From Paenibacillus flagellatus (lineage in GTDB: Bacteria; Bacillota; Bacilli; Paenibacillales; NBRC-103111): DNA of 64,000 nucleotides. The translations under genes and the position numbers were made by a program. This document shows positions 55,425-64,000 of the stretch, piece by piece. The notes beneath the pieces were generated by a model. The model had not been told where the DNA came from and searched no databases. It saw only the letters and a list, made by a program, of their open reading frames with translations. Each line of letters opens with the position of its first letter. Positions within the stretch are counted from its first letter, which is position 1. Where the stretch lies: assembly GCF_003217775.1 (NCBI RefSeq), contig NZ_QJVJ01000007.1:310001-374000 (forward strand). Direction: 5' to 3'.

Positions 55425-57857
55425 ATGGCGATGAAGGACAAGAAGCTTCACCTGATCGGCAATGCGCATTTGGACCCGGTATGGCTGTGGCAGTGGCAGG
55501 AAGGCTTTCAGGAAATCAAGGCGACGTTCCGTTCGGCGCTCGACCGGATGAACGAGTACGACGACTTCATCTTCACGTCGAGCTCCGCCGCCACGTACGA
55601 ATGGGTGGAGAACAACGATCCGAAGATGTTCGAGGAAATCCGCAGGCGCGTCGCCGAAGGCCGCTGGGTCATCGTCGGCGGCTGGTGGATTCAGCCGGAC
55701 TGCAACATTCCGAGCGGCGAGTCGTTCGTCCGCCAAGGGCTGTACGGCCAGCGCTACTTCAAGGAGAAATTCGGCGTCACCGCCAAAGTCGGCTACAACG
55801 TCGACAGCTTCGGCCATTTCGGCATGATGCCGCAAATTCTCAAGAAAAGCGGCATGGACTACTACGTCATGATGCGGCCGATGCCGAACGAGAAAGGGCT
55901 GCCGGGACGGCTGTTCCACTGGGAATCCGACGACGGCTCGCGCGTCCTGACGTTCCGCATCCTGTTCGAATACTGCACGTGGCCGAAGGAGCTGGACAAG
56001 CACGTGCGCCGGTGCGCGACCGAGCTGAAGGAGCCGTTCGACGAGCTGATGTGCTTTTACGGCGTCGGCAACCACGGCGGCGGCCCGACGAAGGAAAACA
56101 TCGAGAGCTTGAAGCGGATGGCGCAGGATCCCGAATTCCCGTCGATGACGTTCAGCTCGCCGAACCGATTTTTCGCCGAGATCGAGAAGCGGGGGCTGCC
56201 GATTCCGGTCGTCCACGACGATTTGCAGCATCATGCGAGCGGCTGCTACGCGGCGCATTCCGGCGTGAAGCATTGGAACCGCAAGGCGGAGAACATGATC
56301 GTCGCCGCGGAGAAATTTTCCGCCTTGGCCGAATGGGTGACGGGACAGCCGTACCCGAGAGCGGAATATACGCAGGCGTGGAAAAACATTTTGTTCAACC
56401 AGTTCCACGACATTCTCGCCGGCACGAGCATCGAGCCCGCTTACGAGGACGCGCGCAACCAATACGGCGAAGCGATGTCGATCGCGGACCGCAACATGAA
56501 CTACGCGCTCCAATCGATCTCCTGGAGCATCAAGATCGACCAGGAGGACGGCATGAAGCCGATCGTCGTCTTCAACCCGCATTCGTGGAACGCGAAGGTG
56601 AACGTCGAGCTCGAATACGGCGGCCTGAAGGAAGCCGATCAGCTGGTCGACGAGGAGGGACGCACCGTCCCGTATCAGAAGGTGCAGTCGCTCGCGACCG
56701 CGGGCGGACGGCATCGCGTCAGCTTCGTCGCCGAGCTGCCGCCGATGGGCTACCGCACGTACCGGATGACGTCGAACCCGTCGGTGAAAAAATCGGACGC
56801 CCAGCCGATCAAGGCGAACGACTATTCGTTCGAAAACGACCGGTTCCGCGTCGAATTCGATCCGAAAACCGGGTTCGTCAAGTCGCTGTACGACAAGACG
56901 CATGCGACCGAGGTGTTCCGCAGCGACGCGGCGAAGCCGGTCGTCATCGAGGACAAGAGCGACACGTGGAGCCATAACGTGTTCCATTTCAACAACGTCG
57001 TCGGCACGTTCCAGGCGAGAAGCGTCAAGCTCGTCGAGCACGGTCCGGTGAAATCGGTCATCCGCGTCGTCAGCGAATACGGCAGCTCGAAGCTCGTCCA
57101 AGATTTCGCGATGTACCGCGAGCTCGATTACATCGACGTCAAGGTGACGGTCGACTGGCGCGAGCATTTCAAAATGCTGAAGCTCGTCTTCCCGGTCAAC
57201 TTCGTCTTTACCCGCCAATCGTACGAAATTCCGTACGGCTACATCGAGCGGGAGCATAACGGCGAGGAGGAGCCGGGCTTGAAGTGGATCGATTACTCCG
57301 GCGTCACCCGCGAGGGCGGCTTCGTCTACGGGCTCAGCTTGGCGAACGACGCGAAATACAGCTACAGCATCCACAACAAGGAGATGGCGATCACCGTCGT
57401 CCGCAGCCCGATCTACGCGCACCACGATCCGCTCGTACCGGATCCGGACGGCCATTACTCGTTCATCGACCAAGGCATCCAGACGTTCCACTACCGGATG
57501 ATTCCGCACCTCGGCAATTGGGAGCAGGGCGGCACGGTCCAACGGGCGGCCGAACTCAATACCCGTCCGGTAACGATTATCGAAACGTACCATGACGGTC
57601 CGCTGCCGCAAAAAGACTCGTTCCTGTCGGTCGACAAGGACAACGTCATCGTCAGCGCGGTGAAAAAGGCCGAGGACAACGACGACCTGATTCTCCGCGT
57701 GTACGAGACGACGAAGACGGCGACCGAAGCGACGATCGAGCTGCCGAAATGGAACCGGACGATCCGGGTGAAGTTCGGTCCGTGCGAAATCAAGACGTTC
57801 CGCGTGCCGAAGGACGCGAGCCTGCCGGTCGTCGAGAACAACATGCTCGAATGGTGA
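55425..57857 (+). CDS. GH38 alpha-mannosidase family protein
   Basis: 810-residue cytoplasmic GH38 enzyme. Zinc motif H15-L-D17 in IGNAHLDPVWLWQWQEG, nucleophile D127 in YNVDSFGHFGMMPQIL, and FNQFHDILAGTSIEPAYEDA with a zinc His. The C-terminal half is beta-rich (HRVSFVAELPPMGYRTY, FHYRMIPHLG). GGAGGG precedes ATG 55425 at 9 nt. It is separated by 19 bp from the GH2 gene, so alpha- and beta-mannoside cleavage are cotranscribed, as expected for N-glycan core or mannan breakdown. Confidence 0.95.
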   Translation: MAMKDKKLHLIGNAHLDPVWLWQWQEGFQEIKATFRSALDRMNEYDDFIFTSSSAATYEWVENNDPKMFEEIRRRVAEGRWVIVGGWWIQPDCNIPSGESFVRQGLYGQRYFKEKFGVTAKVGYNVDSFGHFGMMPQILKKSGMDYYVMMRPMPNEKGLPGRLFHWESDDGSRVLTFRILFEYCTWPKELDKHVRRCATELKEPFDELMCFYGVGNHGGGPTKENIESLKRMAQDPEFPSMTFSSPNRFFAEIEKRGLPIPVVHDDLQHHASGCYAAHSGVKHWNRKAENMIVAAEKFSALAEWVTGQPYPRAEYTQAWKNILFNQFHDILAGTSIEPAYEDARNQYGEAMSIADRNMNYALQSISWSIKIDQEDGMKPIVVFNPHSWNAKVNVELEYGGLKEADQLVDEEGRTVPYQKVQSLATAGGRHRVSFVAELPPMGYRTYRMTSNPSVKKSDAQPIKANDYSFENDRFRVEFDPKTGFVKSLYDKTHATEVFRSDAAKPVVIEDKSDTWSHNVFHFNNVVGTFQARSVKLVEHGPVKSVIRVVSEYGSSKLVQDFAMYRELDYIDVKVTVDWREHFKMLKLVFPVNFVFTRQSYEIPYGYIEREHNGEEEPGLKWIDYSGVTREGGFVYGLSLANDAKYSYSIHNKEMAITVVRSPIYAHHDPLVPDPDGHYSFIDQGIQTFHYRMIPHLGNWEQGGTVQRAAELNTRPVTIIETYHDGPLPQKDSFLSVDKDNVIVSAVKKAEDNDDLILRVYETTKTATEATIELPKWNRTIRVKFGPCEIKTFRVPKDASLPVVENNMLEW

Positions 57858-57876
57858 TCGGAGGGCGAGCGGGCCG

Positions 57877-60486
57877 ATGCGCATTTCGCTGAACGGCAGC
57901 GATTGGCTGTACAAAGACTTTTTGGGCGAGGACTGGGTATGGCGCCATGCCGAGAAGCCGGATACGCGCGACGTCCGCTGGTGGCGGACCGGCACCGTGC
58001 CGGGCAGCGTCCATCACGACCTGTGGGCGAACGGGGAACTTCCCGATCCGTATTTCGAGCGAAACAGCCTGCTAGCCGAATGGGTACCGGAGCGGACGTG
58101 GGTGTACAAGAAGACGTTCCGCGCCGACCTCGGCTGGAAAGGACGACGCGTCCGGCTTCGCTTCGAAGGGATCGACTACGAGGCGCGGCTGTTCCTGAAC
58201 GGCGTCCCGATCGGCGCCCATCGGGGCATGTTTACGCCGGCCGTTTTCGAGGTGTCGGACGCCTTGCTGTACGGGGAAGACAACCTGCTCGCGGTCGTGC
58301 TGGAGCGGGCGCCCGACGCGCAGCCCCAAGTCGGCCGCACGTCGAAGGTGCGGACGCACAAAAGCCGGATGACGTATTGGTGGGACTTCTGCCCGCGGAT
58401 GATCCATCTCGGCATTTGGGACGACGTCTGCCTCGAAGTGAGCGGACCGGTTACGGTCGAGGACGCGTTCGTCCGGCCGCAGCTGTCGGCGGATCGATCG
58501 GCCGCGGCCGTATCGGTCACGGCGAAGCTGGACTCGACCGTTCGGGCGGTTGTCGAAGCGGACGTGACGTTGACGCTGGGCGGGCGCGTCGTCGCGCGTT
58601 CGACGACGAAGCATGCGGTCGCGCCGGGCGAAACGCCGCTGAACGTCTGCCTGGACGTCGCGCAGCCGAGCTTATGGTGGCCGAACGGCTATGGCGCGCA
58701 GCCGCTGTACGAGGCCGAGGTAGCCGTCCGGATCTTGGAGCGGCGGAGCGGGACGGAGTCGCATCCGCATCCGGATGCGGAATCGTCGCCGCCCGTCTCC
58801 CACGCGAGGCGGACGACGTTCGGCATCCGGTCCGTCGAGCTCGTCCGCAACGAAACGCCGGACGAGACGGCGCTGCCGTATACGTTCGTCGTGAACGGAC
58901 GGAAGCTCTATATCAAAGGCTGGAACTGGGTGCCGATCGACGTCATGTACGGCGTCGAGCGGCCGGCCAAGCTGGAGCGGCTGCTGACGCTGGCGAAGCG
59001 GGCGAACGTCAACATGCTGCGCGTCTGGGGCGGCGGGCTGATCGAGAAGGAGGCGTTCTACGAACTTTGCGACCGGATGGGCATTCTGGTCTGGCAGGAG
59101 TTCATCCAGTCGAGCTCCGGCATCGAGAACAAGCCGTCGGACGATCCCGCCTTCATCGCCATGATGGTAAGCGAAGCGGAGCGGATTATTCCGCGCAAGC
59201 GAAACCATCCGTCGCTCGCGCTCTGGTGCGGCGGCAACGAGCTGCAGACGCGGGACGGGAGGCCGCTCGACGATGCCGAGCCGGCGCTGGCCGCGCTGCG
59301 GGACGCGGTGCGGAGGCTCGACCCCGACCGCCACTGGCTCGCGACGTCTCCGACGGGGCGGCTGTTCAGCAACAGTTTGGCCCATATCGAGGCGGACCCG
59401 GACGGCCTTCACGACGTGCACGGACCCTGGGAGCACCAAGGGCTGACCTCGCAGTATACGCTGTACAACCAAGGAACGTCGCTCCTTCACAGCGAGTTCG
59501 GCGTCGAAGGGATGACGAACCGGAAGACGCTGGACGCGACGATATCGGCCGACAACCAATGGCCGGCGAGCAAAGACAATCCGGTCTATTTCCACCGCGG
59601 CTCGTGGTGGACGAACGAGCCCTACGTGCAAAGCGCGTTCGGCGGCGGCATCGGCGACGTCGGCACGCTCATCCGCGCCAGCCAGCTGCTGCAGGCGGAA
59701 GGACTGCGCTATGCGGTCGAATCGAACCGGCGGCGCAAATACCGGAACAGCGGATCGCTGCCGTGGCAGTTCAACGAGCCGTACCCGAACGGCTACTGCA
59801 CGTCGGCGCTCGACTACTACGCGGTTCCGAAGCCGGTCTACTACGCGGTGGCGAAAGCGTATGCGCCCGTAGCGGTCACCGCTTCGTTCGCCGCGCAAGC
59901 CTGGGCGGAGCGCGACGTCTTCGAGGCGGAGCTGTGGGCGGCGCATTCCGGCGAGTGCGCGTTGGACGGCTGCGCGCTGCACGCCGCCGTCCGCGACGCC
60001 GCCGGCAAGCTCGTCCACGAGGCGCGCCACGCGTTCGCGCTCGCCGCGAACGCGCCGGAGCGGATCGGCGAATTCGGCTTCGCGCTAGACCGGATTGGGA
60101 CGGACATCTTCTTCCTCGATTTGACGCTGACCGGTCCGGAGGGAGCCGTCCTCGCGGACAACCGTTACCTATTCAGCCGCACGGCCGACCTGGAGCCGAT
60201 CTTGCAGCTGCCGGCCGGCGGCTTGACCGTCGCCGGGATCGCGCGGAACGGGGATCGGTGGAACGTGACGCTGCGCAACGACGGCGAAGCGGCCGCCGTC
60301 GGCGTCCGGCTGGACGATGCCCGGCGGCTCGGCGATTGCGGCTACGTCTATTTCGACGATAACCATTTCCATCTGCTGCCCGGCGAAAGCCGGACGATTG
60401 TGATCGATTGGGACGGCGTCGTTCCCGAGGAAGACCGGTCGATCGAGGCGAGCGGCTTCAACGCCGGGCCGCTGCGGCTGCCGTAG
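57877..60486 (+). CDS. GH2 beta-mannosidase-type enzyme
   Basis: 869-residue GH2 enzyme without signal peptide. N-terminal jelly-roll (WRTGTVPGSVHHDLWANGELPDPYF, a beta-mannosidase hallmark), Ig-like domain and TIM barrel. Acid/base E455 in WCGGNELQ and nucleophile E540 in LHSEFGVEGM; FYELCDRMGILVWQEF lies between. The C-terminal beta domain ends with EDRSIEASGFNAGPLRLP. A GGAGGGCGAG site precedes ATG 57877. It probably hydrolyses the Man-beta-1,4-GlcNAc or related link after the GH38 enzymes act. Confidence 0.93.
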   Translation: MRISLNGSDWLYKDFLGEDWVWRHAEKPDTRDVRWWRTGTVPGSVHHDLWANGELPDPYFERNSLLAEWVPERTWVYKKTFRADLGWKGRRVRLRFEGIDYEARLFLNGVPIGAHRGMFTPAVFEVSDALLYGEDNLLAVVLERAPDAQPQVGRTSKVRTHKSRMTYWWDFCPRMIHLGIWDDVCLEVSGPVTVEDAFVRPQLSADRSAAAVSVTAKLDSTVRAVVEADVTLTLGGRVVARSTTKHAVAPGETPLNVCLDVAQPSLWWPNGYGAQPLYEAEVAVRILERRSGTESHPHPDAESSPPVSHARRTTFGIRSVELVRNETPDETALPYTFVVNGRKLYIKGWNWVPIDVMYGVERPAKLERLLTLAKRANVNMLRVWGGGLIEKEAFYELCDRMGILVWQEFIQSSSGIENKPSDDPAFIAMMVSEAERIIPRKRNHPSLALWCGGNELQTRDGRPLDDAEPALAALRDAVRRLDPDRHWLATSPTGRLFSNSLAHIEADPDGLHDVHGPWEHQGLTSQYTLYNQGTSLLHSEFGVEGMTNRKTLDATISADNQWPASKDNPVYFHRGSWWTNEPYVQSAFGGGIGDVGTLIRASQLLQAEGLRYAVESNRRRKYRNSGSLPWQFNEPYPNGYCTSALDYYAVPKPVYYAVAKAYAPVAVTASFAAQAWAERDVFEAELWAAHSGECALDGCALHAAVRDAAGKLVHEARHAFALAANAPERIGEFGFALDRIGTDIFFLDLTLTGPEGAVLADNRYLFSRTADLEPILQLPAGGLTVAGIARNGDRWNVTLRNDGEAAAVGVRLDDARRLGDCGYVYFDDNHFHLLPGESRTIVIDWDGVVPEEDRSIEASGFNAGPLRLP

Positions 60487-60523
60487 CGCCGCCCCATCCC
60501 ATGCAGAAACGAGGCGAGAACCG

Positions 60524-61186
60524 ATGCTGGAAGCAACCGAAGCCGCCCGCCGGCTGAGCGCCGCGGGTCGGTACATGATGGACCACGGGCTGGCGTGGGG
60601 CAACGCCGGCAACATCAGCGCCCGTACCGGCCCGGACCGGTACTTGGTTACGGCGAGCGGCACGTTTCTGGGCGAGCTGGCCGAGGACGACTTCGTCGAG
60701 TGCACGTTCGCCGGCGAAGCGCGGCATCCGGCGGGCCGCAAGCCGTCGAAGGAGCTGCCGATGCACCGCGCCGTCTACGAGGAGCGCCCCGAGGTGAACG
60801 CGGTGCTGCACGCGTCGCCGTTCTACAGCACGCTGATCGCCTGCTCCGACGTCGAGCTGCCGTCCGACCTGTTCGTCGAGACGATGTATTATTTGGAGCG
60901 CGTCGAACGGGTTCCTTATTTCCATCCCGGCTCCGAAGCGCTCGGCGAAGGGGTGCGGGCGCAAGTGCGGAAAGCGAACGTGCTGCTGCTCGACAATCAC
61001 GGCGTGCTCGTGTACGACACGTCGATCCGGGAGGCGCGCATGTCGCTGCAGACGCTGGAGATGGCTTGCCGCATGGTCGTGACGTCGATGCAGTCGGGCG
61101 TCGCGCTGCGCAAGCTGACGCCGGACACGGTGAGCGATTTTTTGCACCGGGCCGGCTACAAGCCGAGAAGGGAGTGGCCGACATGA
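60524..61186 (+). CDS. Class II aldolase/adducin family protein (OtnC/FucA-like) with altered metal site
   Basis: 220-residue protein of the class II aldolase family (FucA, AraD, OtnC). It keeps E77 in PSKELPMH and the His of DNHGV (H159). The H-x-H metal motif reads H96-A-S98, so one zinc ligand is Ser. Other family blocks are WGNAGNISAR and YLVTASGTFLGEL. The stop overlaps the start of the DUF1537 kinase as ATGA. That pairing matches the known OtnK-OtnC pathway, where the aldolase-family enzyme decarboxylates 3-oxo-tetronate 4-phosphate to DHAP. The missing ligand makes activity uncertain. Confidence 0.88.
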   Translation: MLEATEAARRLSAAGRYMMDHGLAWGNAGNISARTGPDRYLVTASGTFLGELAEDDFVECTFAGEARHPAGRKPSKELPMHRAVYEERPEVNAVLHASPFYSTLIACSDVELPSDLFVETMYYLERVERVPYFHPGSEALGEGVRAQVRKANVLLLDNHGVLVYDTSIREARMSLQTLEMACRMVVTSMQSGVALRKLTPDTVSDFLHRAGYKPRREWPT

Positions 61187-62472
61187 TCGGAGTGGTGGCC
61201 GACGACATTACCGGAGCGAACGATATCGGCATCATGTTCGCGAAATCGAACTACGTCACCCACGTCTATCCGTTCGAGCCGGGAGCGGCGTTCCGCGCGC
61301 AGGGCGGACCGGACGTCGTCATCCTCGATACCGATTCGCGGTTCGATTCCGCGAAAACCGCCTACGACAAGGCGTACGCGGCCACCCGGCAGCTTGCGGA
61401 CAGCGGCTGCACGTTTTTTTACAACAAAACGTGCTCCGTCTTCCGCGGCAACGTCGGCGCGGAGTTCGACGCGATGCTGGACGCGCTCGGCGAATCGTTC
61501 ATGATCGTCGTGCTCGGCTTCCCGAAAAACGGACGGACGACGGTCGACGGCATCCATTACGTGCACGGACGCAAGCTCGAGGAGTCGGAGTTCCGACACG
61601 ACCCGGTCCATCCGATGCGCCGCTCCGATCTGGTCGGCATCCTGCAAGCCCAGACGAGACGCAGCGTGGAGCGGATCGGCCGCGAGACGGTGGAGCGGGG
61701 GGCGGAGGCGCTCCGCGAGGCGATTGCGGCGCGGAAGGCGAACGGCCCCGGCGGCTATCTCCTCCTCGACGTGACCGACCAGGCGGCGCTCGCCGCGATC
61801 GCGGAGGCGGTGCGCGGAGAGCGGGTCGTCGGCGGCAGCTCGGCGCTCGCCGAGGAGCTGGCGCTCGCGTGGGGCGCGAAGCCGGCCGGCGAGGCGAGCC
61901 GGCTGCCCCTCGCGAAGCGGGACGGCGTCGGCATTCTGTGCGCGGCCGGCAGCCTTATGCCGCAGACGGCGGCCCAGATCGCCGAGCTGAAGCGAACGGG
62001 CGTCGCCGGCTTCGAGCTCGATACGATGCGGCTGTTGGACGAGGCGTCCCGCGAGGCGGAGATCGGCCGGCTGACCGCCGAGCTGTCCGCCGTGCTGGAG
62101 CAGGGCCGGAACGCTTTGTACCATTCGTCCAACGAAGCGGAGCGGGTCGCCCGGACGAAGGAAGCCGGCGCCCGCGCCGGACTGACGAACACCGACGTCT
62201 CCCGGCTCGTCTCGGGGGCGATCGCCGAAATCGCCGCGCGGGTGCTGGAGCGCACCGGAGAAAACCGTCTGCTCGTCGCCGGCGGGGACACGTCGGCCGC
62301 CGTTTGCGCCCGCCTCGGGGTGAAGGGAATGCGCGTCTGGAAGGAGATCGAATCCGGCCTTCCGTCCTGCGTGTCGCTGTCCGACCGTCCGGTGCTGCTC
62401 GTCCTGAAATCGGGGAGCTTCGGCAAGCCCGACTTTTTTGTCCGCGCGCTGGAGCATTTAAAGACACAATAA
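61183..62472 (+). CDS. DUF1537 family four-carbon acid sugar kinase (OtnK/DtnK-like)
   Basis: 429-residue kinase of the four-carbon acid sugar kinase family. N-terminal domain IGVVADDITGANDIGIMF and DTDSRFDSAKTAYDKAY, with KTCSVFRGNVGAEFDAML near the active site. The C-terminal nucleotide-binding domain has VAGGDTSAAVCARLGVKGMRVW and LVLKSGSFGKPDFF. It phosphorylates tetronates or related acids. ATG 61183 overlaps the aldolase stop by 4 bases with AAGGGAGTGG upstream. The dehydrogenase and isomerase of the usual tetronate pathway are not adjacent; the racemase-like gene at 46776 might supply one step (inference). Confidence 0.92.
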   Translation: MIGVVADDITGANDIGIMFAKSNYVTHVYPFEPGAAFRAQGGPDVVILDTDSRFDSAKTAYDKAYAATRQLADSGCTFFYNKTCSVFRGNVGAEFDAMLDALGESFMIVVLGFPKNGRTTVDGIHYVHGRKLEESEFRHDPVHPMRRSDLVGILQAQTRRSVERIGRETVERGAEALREAIAARKANGPGGYLLLDVTDQAALAAIAEAVRGERVVGGSSALAEELALAWGAKPAGEASRLPLAKRDGVGILCAAGSLMPQTAAQIAELKRTGVAGFELDTMRLLDEASREAEIGRLTAELSAVLEQGRNALYHSSNEAERVARTKEAGARAGLTNTDVSRLVSGAIAEIAARVLERTGENRLLVAGGDTSAAVCARLGVKGMRVWKEIESGLPSCVSLSDRPVLLVLKSGSFGKPDFFVRALEHLKTQ

Positions 62473-62483
62473 GGCCGATGCGT

Positions 62484-62509
62484 TATAATGGTACAGTTGG
62501 ATTGTCCAT
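62484..62509 (+). promoter_or_regulatory. Promoter -10 and possible operator of the DeoR gene
   Basis: Perfect TATAAT at 62484-62489, no good -35. Directly after it, TTGGA-TTG-TCCAT (62497-62509) forms a near palindrome at the expected transcription start, a plausible autoregulatory operator. Confidence 0.5.
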
Positions 62510-62527
62510 CTGGAGGGGATTTTTACG

Positions 62528-63325
62528 ATGATCGTCGTGCAACGGCGTAACAAAATCAAAGAAATATTGCTGCAGGAACGCAGCGTCAAAGTGGCCGATC
62601 TCGTTCGGGAATTCAACGTTTCGGAAGAAACGATACGCCGCGATCTGAACCAGCTGGAGCGGGAAGGCCTCATCCAAAAAAATTACGGCGGAGCGATTTT
62701 GGTCGAAGAGCTCCAAAACGCGGCGACGTCCGTCCCTCCGATCCAGCAGCGCAAATTTCAGCATTTCGAAGAAAAGGACGCGATCGGCCGGAAGGCGGCG
62801 GAGCTCGTCCAGGACGAGCAAATTCTCATTCTCGACTCCGGCTCGACGACGTGGTGCATCGCCCGGCATTTGCGGAACGTCCACAATTTGATGATCGTTA
62901 CGAACGGCGTGAACGTCGCCGACGAATGCAGCTATATCGAGGATTCGTCCGTTTTTTTGATCGGCGGCAAGCTGATCAAGAAATCGATGAGCCTCGTCGG
63001 ACCGCAGGCGGAAATCGAGCTGCAAAAATATAACGCGCATTACGTCTTCCTCGGCACGTCCGGCATTTCGCTGCGCAAAGGCTTCACCAGCTCCGACATT
63101 TACGAGGCGGAAGTGAAGCGGGCGATGATTACCGCCGGGCAAAAGGTCGTCATCGTCGCCGACCATTCGAAGTTCCAGAAGCAGGCGCTCATTTCGTTCA
63201 GCAATTTTCAGGACGTCGACATTCTCATTACGAGCGATTTGGCGGACGAAACGGTGTTGGAGGAAATCGAGAAGCAGGGCGTCCAGCTGATCGTATGCCC
63301 GGTCAAAGGCCGGCCGGAGGCGTGA
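62528..63325 (+). CDS. DeoR/GlpR family transcriptional regulator
   Basis: 265-residue sugar-phosphate-responsive repressor. N-terminal winged helix RRNKIKEILLQERSVKVADLVREFNVSEETIRRDLNQLE is the standard DeoR head. The C-terminal sensor shows ILDSGSTTWCIARHL, VTNGVNVADEC, FLIGGKLIKKSM and the YEAEVKRAMI region. TGGAGGGG lies 9 nt before ATG 62528. It has its own TATAAT and sits between the DUF1537 kinase and a sugar-phosphate isomerase, so its effector is probably a phosphorylated intermediate of this locus. Confidence 0.94.
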   Translation: MIVVQRRNKIKEILLQERSVKVADLVREFNVSEETIRRDLNQLEREGLIQKNYGGAILVEELQNAATSVPPIQQRKFQHFEEKDAIGRKAAELVQDEQILILDSGSTTWCIARHLRNVHNLMIVTNGVNVADECSYIEDSSVFLIGGKLIKKSMSLVGPQAEIELQKYNAHYVFLGTSGISLRKGFTSSDIYEAEVKRAMITAGQKVVIVADHSKFQKQALISFSNFQDVDILITSDLADETVLEEIEKQGVQLIVCPVKGRPEA

Positions 63326-63365
63326 AGCCGCCCCGCTATTACCCGACATAAAGGAGTCAGCGAAC

Positions 63366-64000
63366 ATGCATCCCGTGCTGCAACAACTTGTGACCAAATA
63401 TCCCGACCTGCAAGGCTGCGCCGATGCGATCGCGCGGGCGTTCGAGACGATCCGCACGAGCTACCGGCAGGGCGGCAAGCTGCTCGTCTGCGGCAACGGC
63501 GGCAGCGCCGCGGACAGCGAGCATATCGTCGGCGAGCTGATGAAGGGCTTCATGTACCGGCGCCCGGTGCCCGACGCCAAACGGCAAAAGCTGCGCGAGC
63601 TGTTCCCGGACAACGGCGACGATTTGGCCGACCGTCTGCAGGGCGCGCTGCCGGCCATCTCGCTCGTCAGCCATTCGGCGCTGTCCACCGCCTTCATCAA
63701 CGATGTGGACGCCGACATGGTGTTCGCGCAGCAGGTGTACGGCTACGGCAAGCCGGGAGACGCGATCGTCGGCTTGAGCACGTCCGGCAATTCGAAAAAC
63801 GTCGTCCACGCCTTGCAGGTGGCGCGCGCGCTCGGCATGTGGACCATCGGCTTCACCGGCCGGGGAGGCGGCAAGATGAACGAGCTGTGCGACGTCATGA
63901 TCCGCGTACCGTACGACAGCACGCCGGATATTCAGGAACGGCATTTGCCGATTTACCATGCGCTGTGCATCATGCTCGAGCAGGAGTTTTTCGAATCGTG
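63366..64000 (+). CDS. SIS-domain phosphosugar isomerase (GmhA-like), 3' end outside window
   Basis: At least 211 residues, no stop before the window end. The SIS fold shows LLVCGNGGSAADSEHIVGELMKGF and SLVSHSALSTAFINDVDADMVFAQQV, then VGLSTSGNSKNVVHALQVARALGM, the phosphosugar-binding loops of sedoheptulose-7-phosphate isomerase-like proteins. AAAGGAG precedes ATG 63366. Next to a DeoR regulator in a catabolic locus, it may isomerise a sugar phosphate for degradation rather than make heptose for surface polymers. Confidence 0.9.
   Translation, partial: MHPVLQQLVTKYPDLQGCADAIARAFETIRTSYRQGGKLLVCGNGGSAADSEHIVGELMKGFMYRRPVPDAKRQKLRELFPDNGDDLADRLQGALPAISLVSHSALSTAFINDVDADMVFAQQVYGYGKPGDAIVGLSTSGNSKNVVHALQVARALGMWTIGFTGRGGGKMNELCDVMIRVPYDSTPDIQERHLPIYHALCIMLEQEFFES

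Overview
The window is GC-rich DNA from a spore-forming Gram-positive bacterium. It most resembles Paenibacillaceae (Paenibacillus, Cohnella and relatives). This rests on strong AGGAGG-type ribosome sites, the Bacillota gene order alaS-ireB-ruvX-(DUF1292)-mltG-U32-U32-class B PBP, paired YheC/YheD spore-coat-type proteins, a membrane-bound AraC sensor beside a lytic-type (LplB/LplC) sugar ABC transporter, and very large glycosidase clusters. The species cannot be named from sequence alone.

Layout. 1-9.2 kb is the conserved housekeeping block: the alaS 3' end, ireB, ruvX, two DUF1292 genes, mltG, two U32 tRNA-hydroxylation-type genes, a reverse-strand coiled-coil gene and a pbpI-like PBP. 9.3-14.2 kb carries convergent YheC/YheD-family genes, a Cu/Zn superoxide dismutase, a Gfo/Idh/MocA oxidoreductase and a small cytochrome c lipoprotein. 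14.3-31.3 kb is a first glycan locus: a GH78-like enzyme divergent from an AraC gene, a Cache-AraC sensor, a three-component ABC importer, an uncharacterised 573-residue protein and a 1695-residue secreted multidomain glycosidase. 31.4-37.4 kb is a self-contained three-gene cassette (nitrilase-fold protein, Rad50-like zinc-hook ATPase, two-TM plus macro-domain protein) flanked by terminators. 37.5-38.6 kb is gene-free and holds an array of short palindromes. 38.6-64 kb is a second glycan locus on the plus strand: ROK kinase, ABC importer, three GH38 enzymes, a GH2 beta-mannosidase-type enzyme, a tandem metallo-beta-lactamase-fold protein, FGGY kinase, two aldolases, a DUF1537 kinase, a DeoR regulator and a SIS-domain isomerase cut by the window end.

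How it works together. The two glycan loci each follow the plan regulator, lipoprotein, two permeases, glycosidases. In both, a hairpin lies directly after the binding-protein gene, which would favour excess binding protein. The second locus looks built for mannose-rich glycans, with imported oligosaccharides trimmed in the cytoplasm and unusual sugar or sugar-acid remnants phosphorylated and split by aldolases.

The best candidate for an undescribed system is the 31.4-37.4 kb cassette. It pairs a Thoeris-ThsA-like membrane macro effector with a DNA-repair-like ATPase and a nitrilase-fold enzyme, and no TIR gene is present. The second candidate is a set of 15-bp TTGGA...TCCAA palindromes in two distant intergenic regions, spaced at about five or six DNA helical turns.
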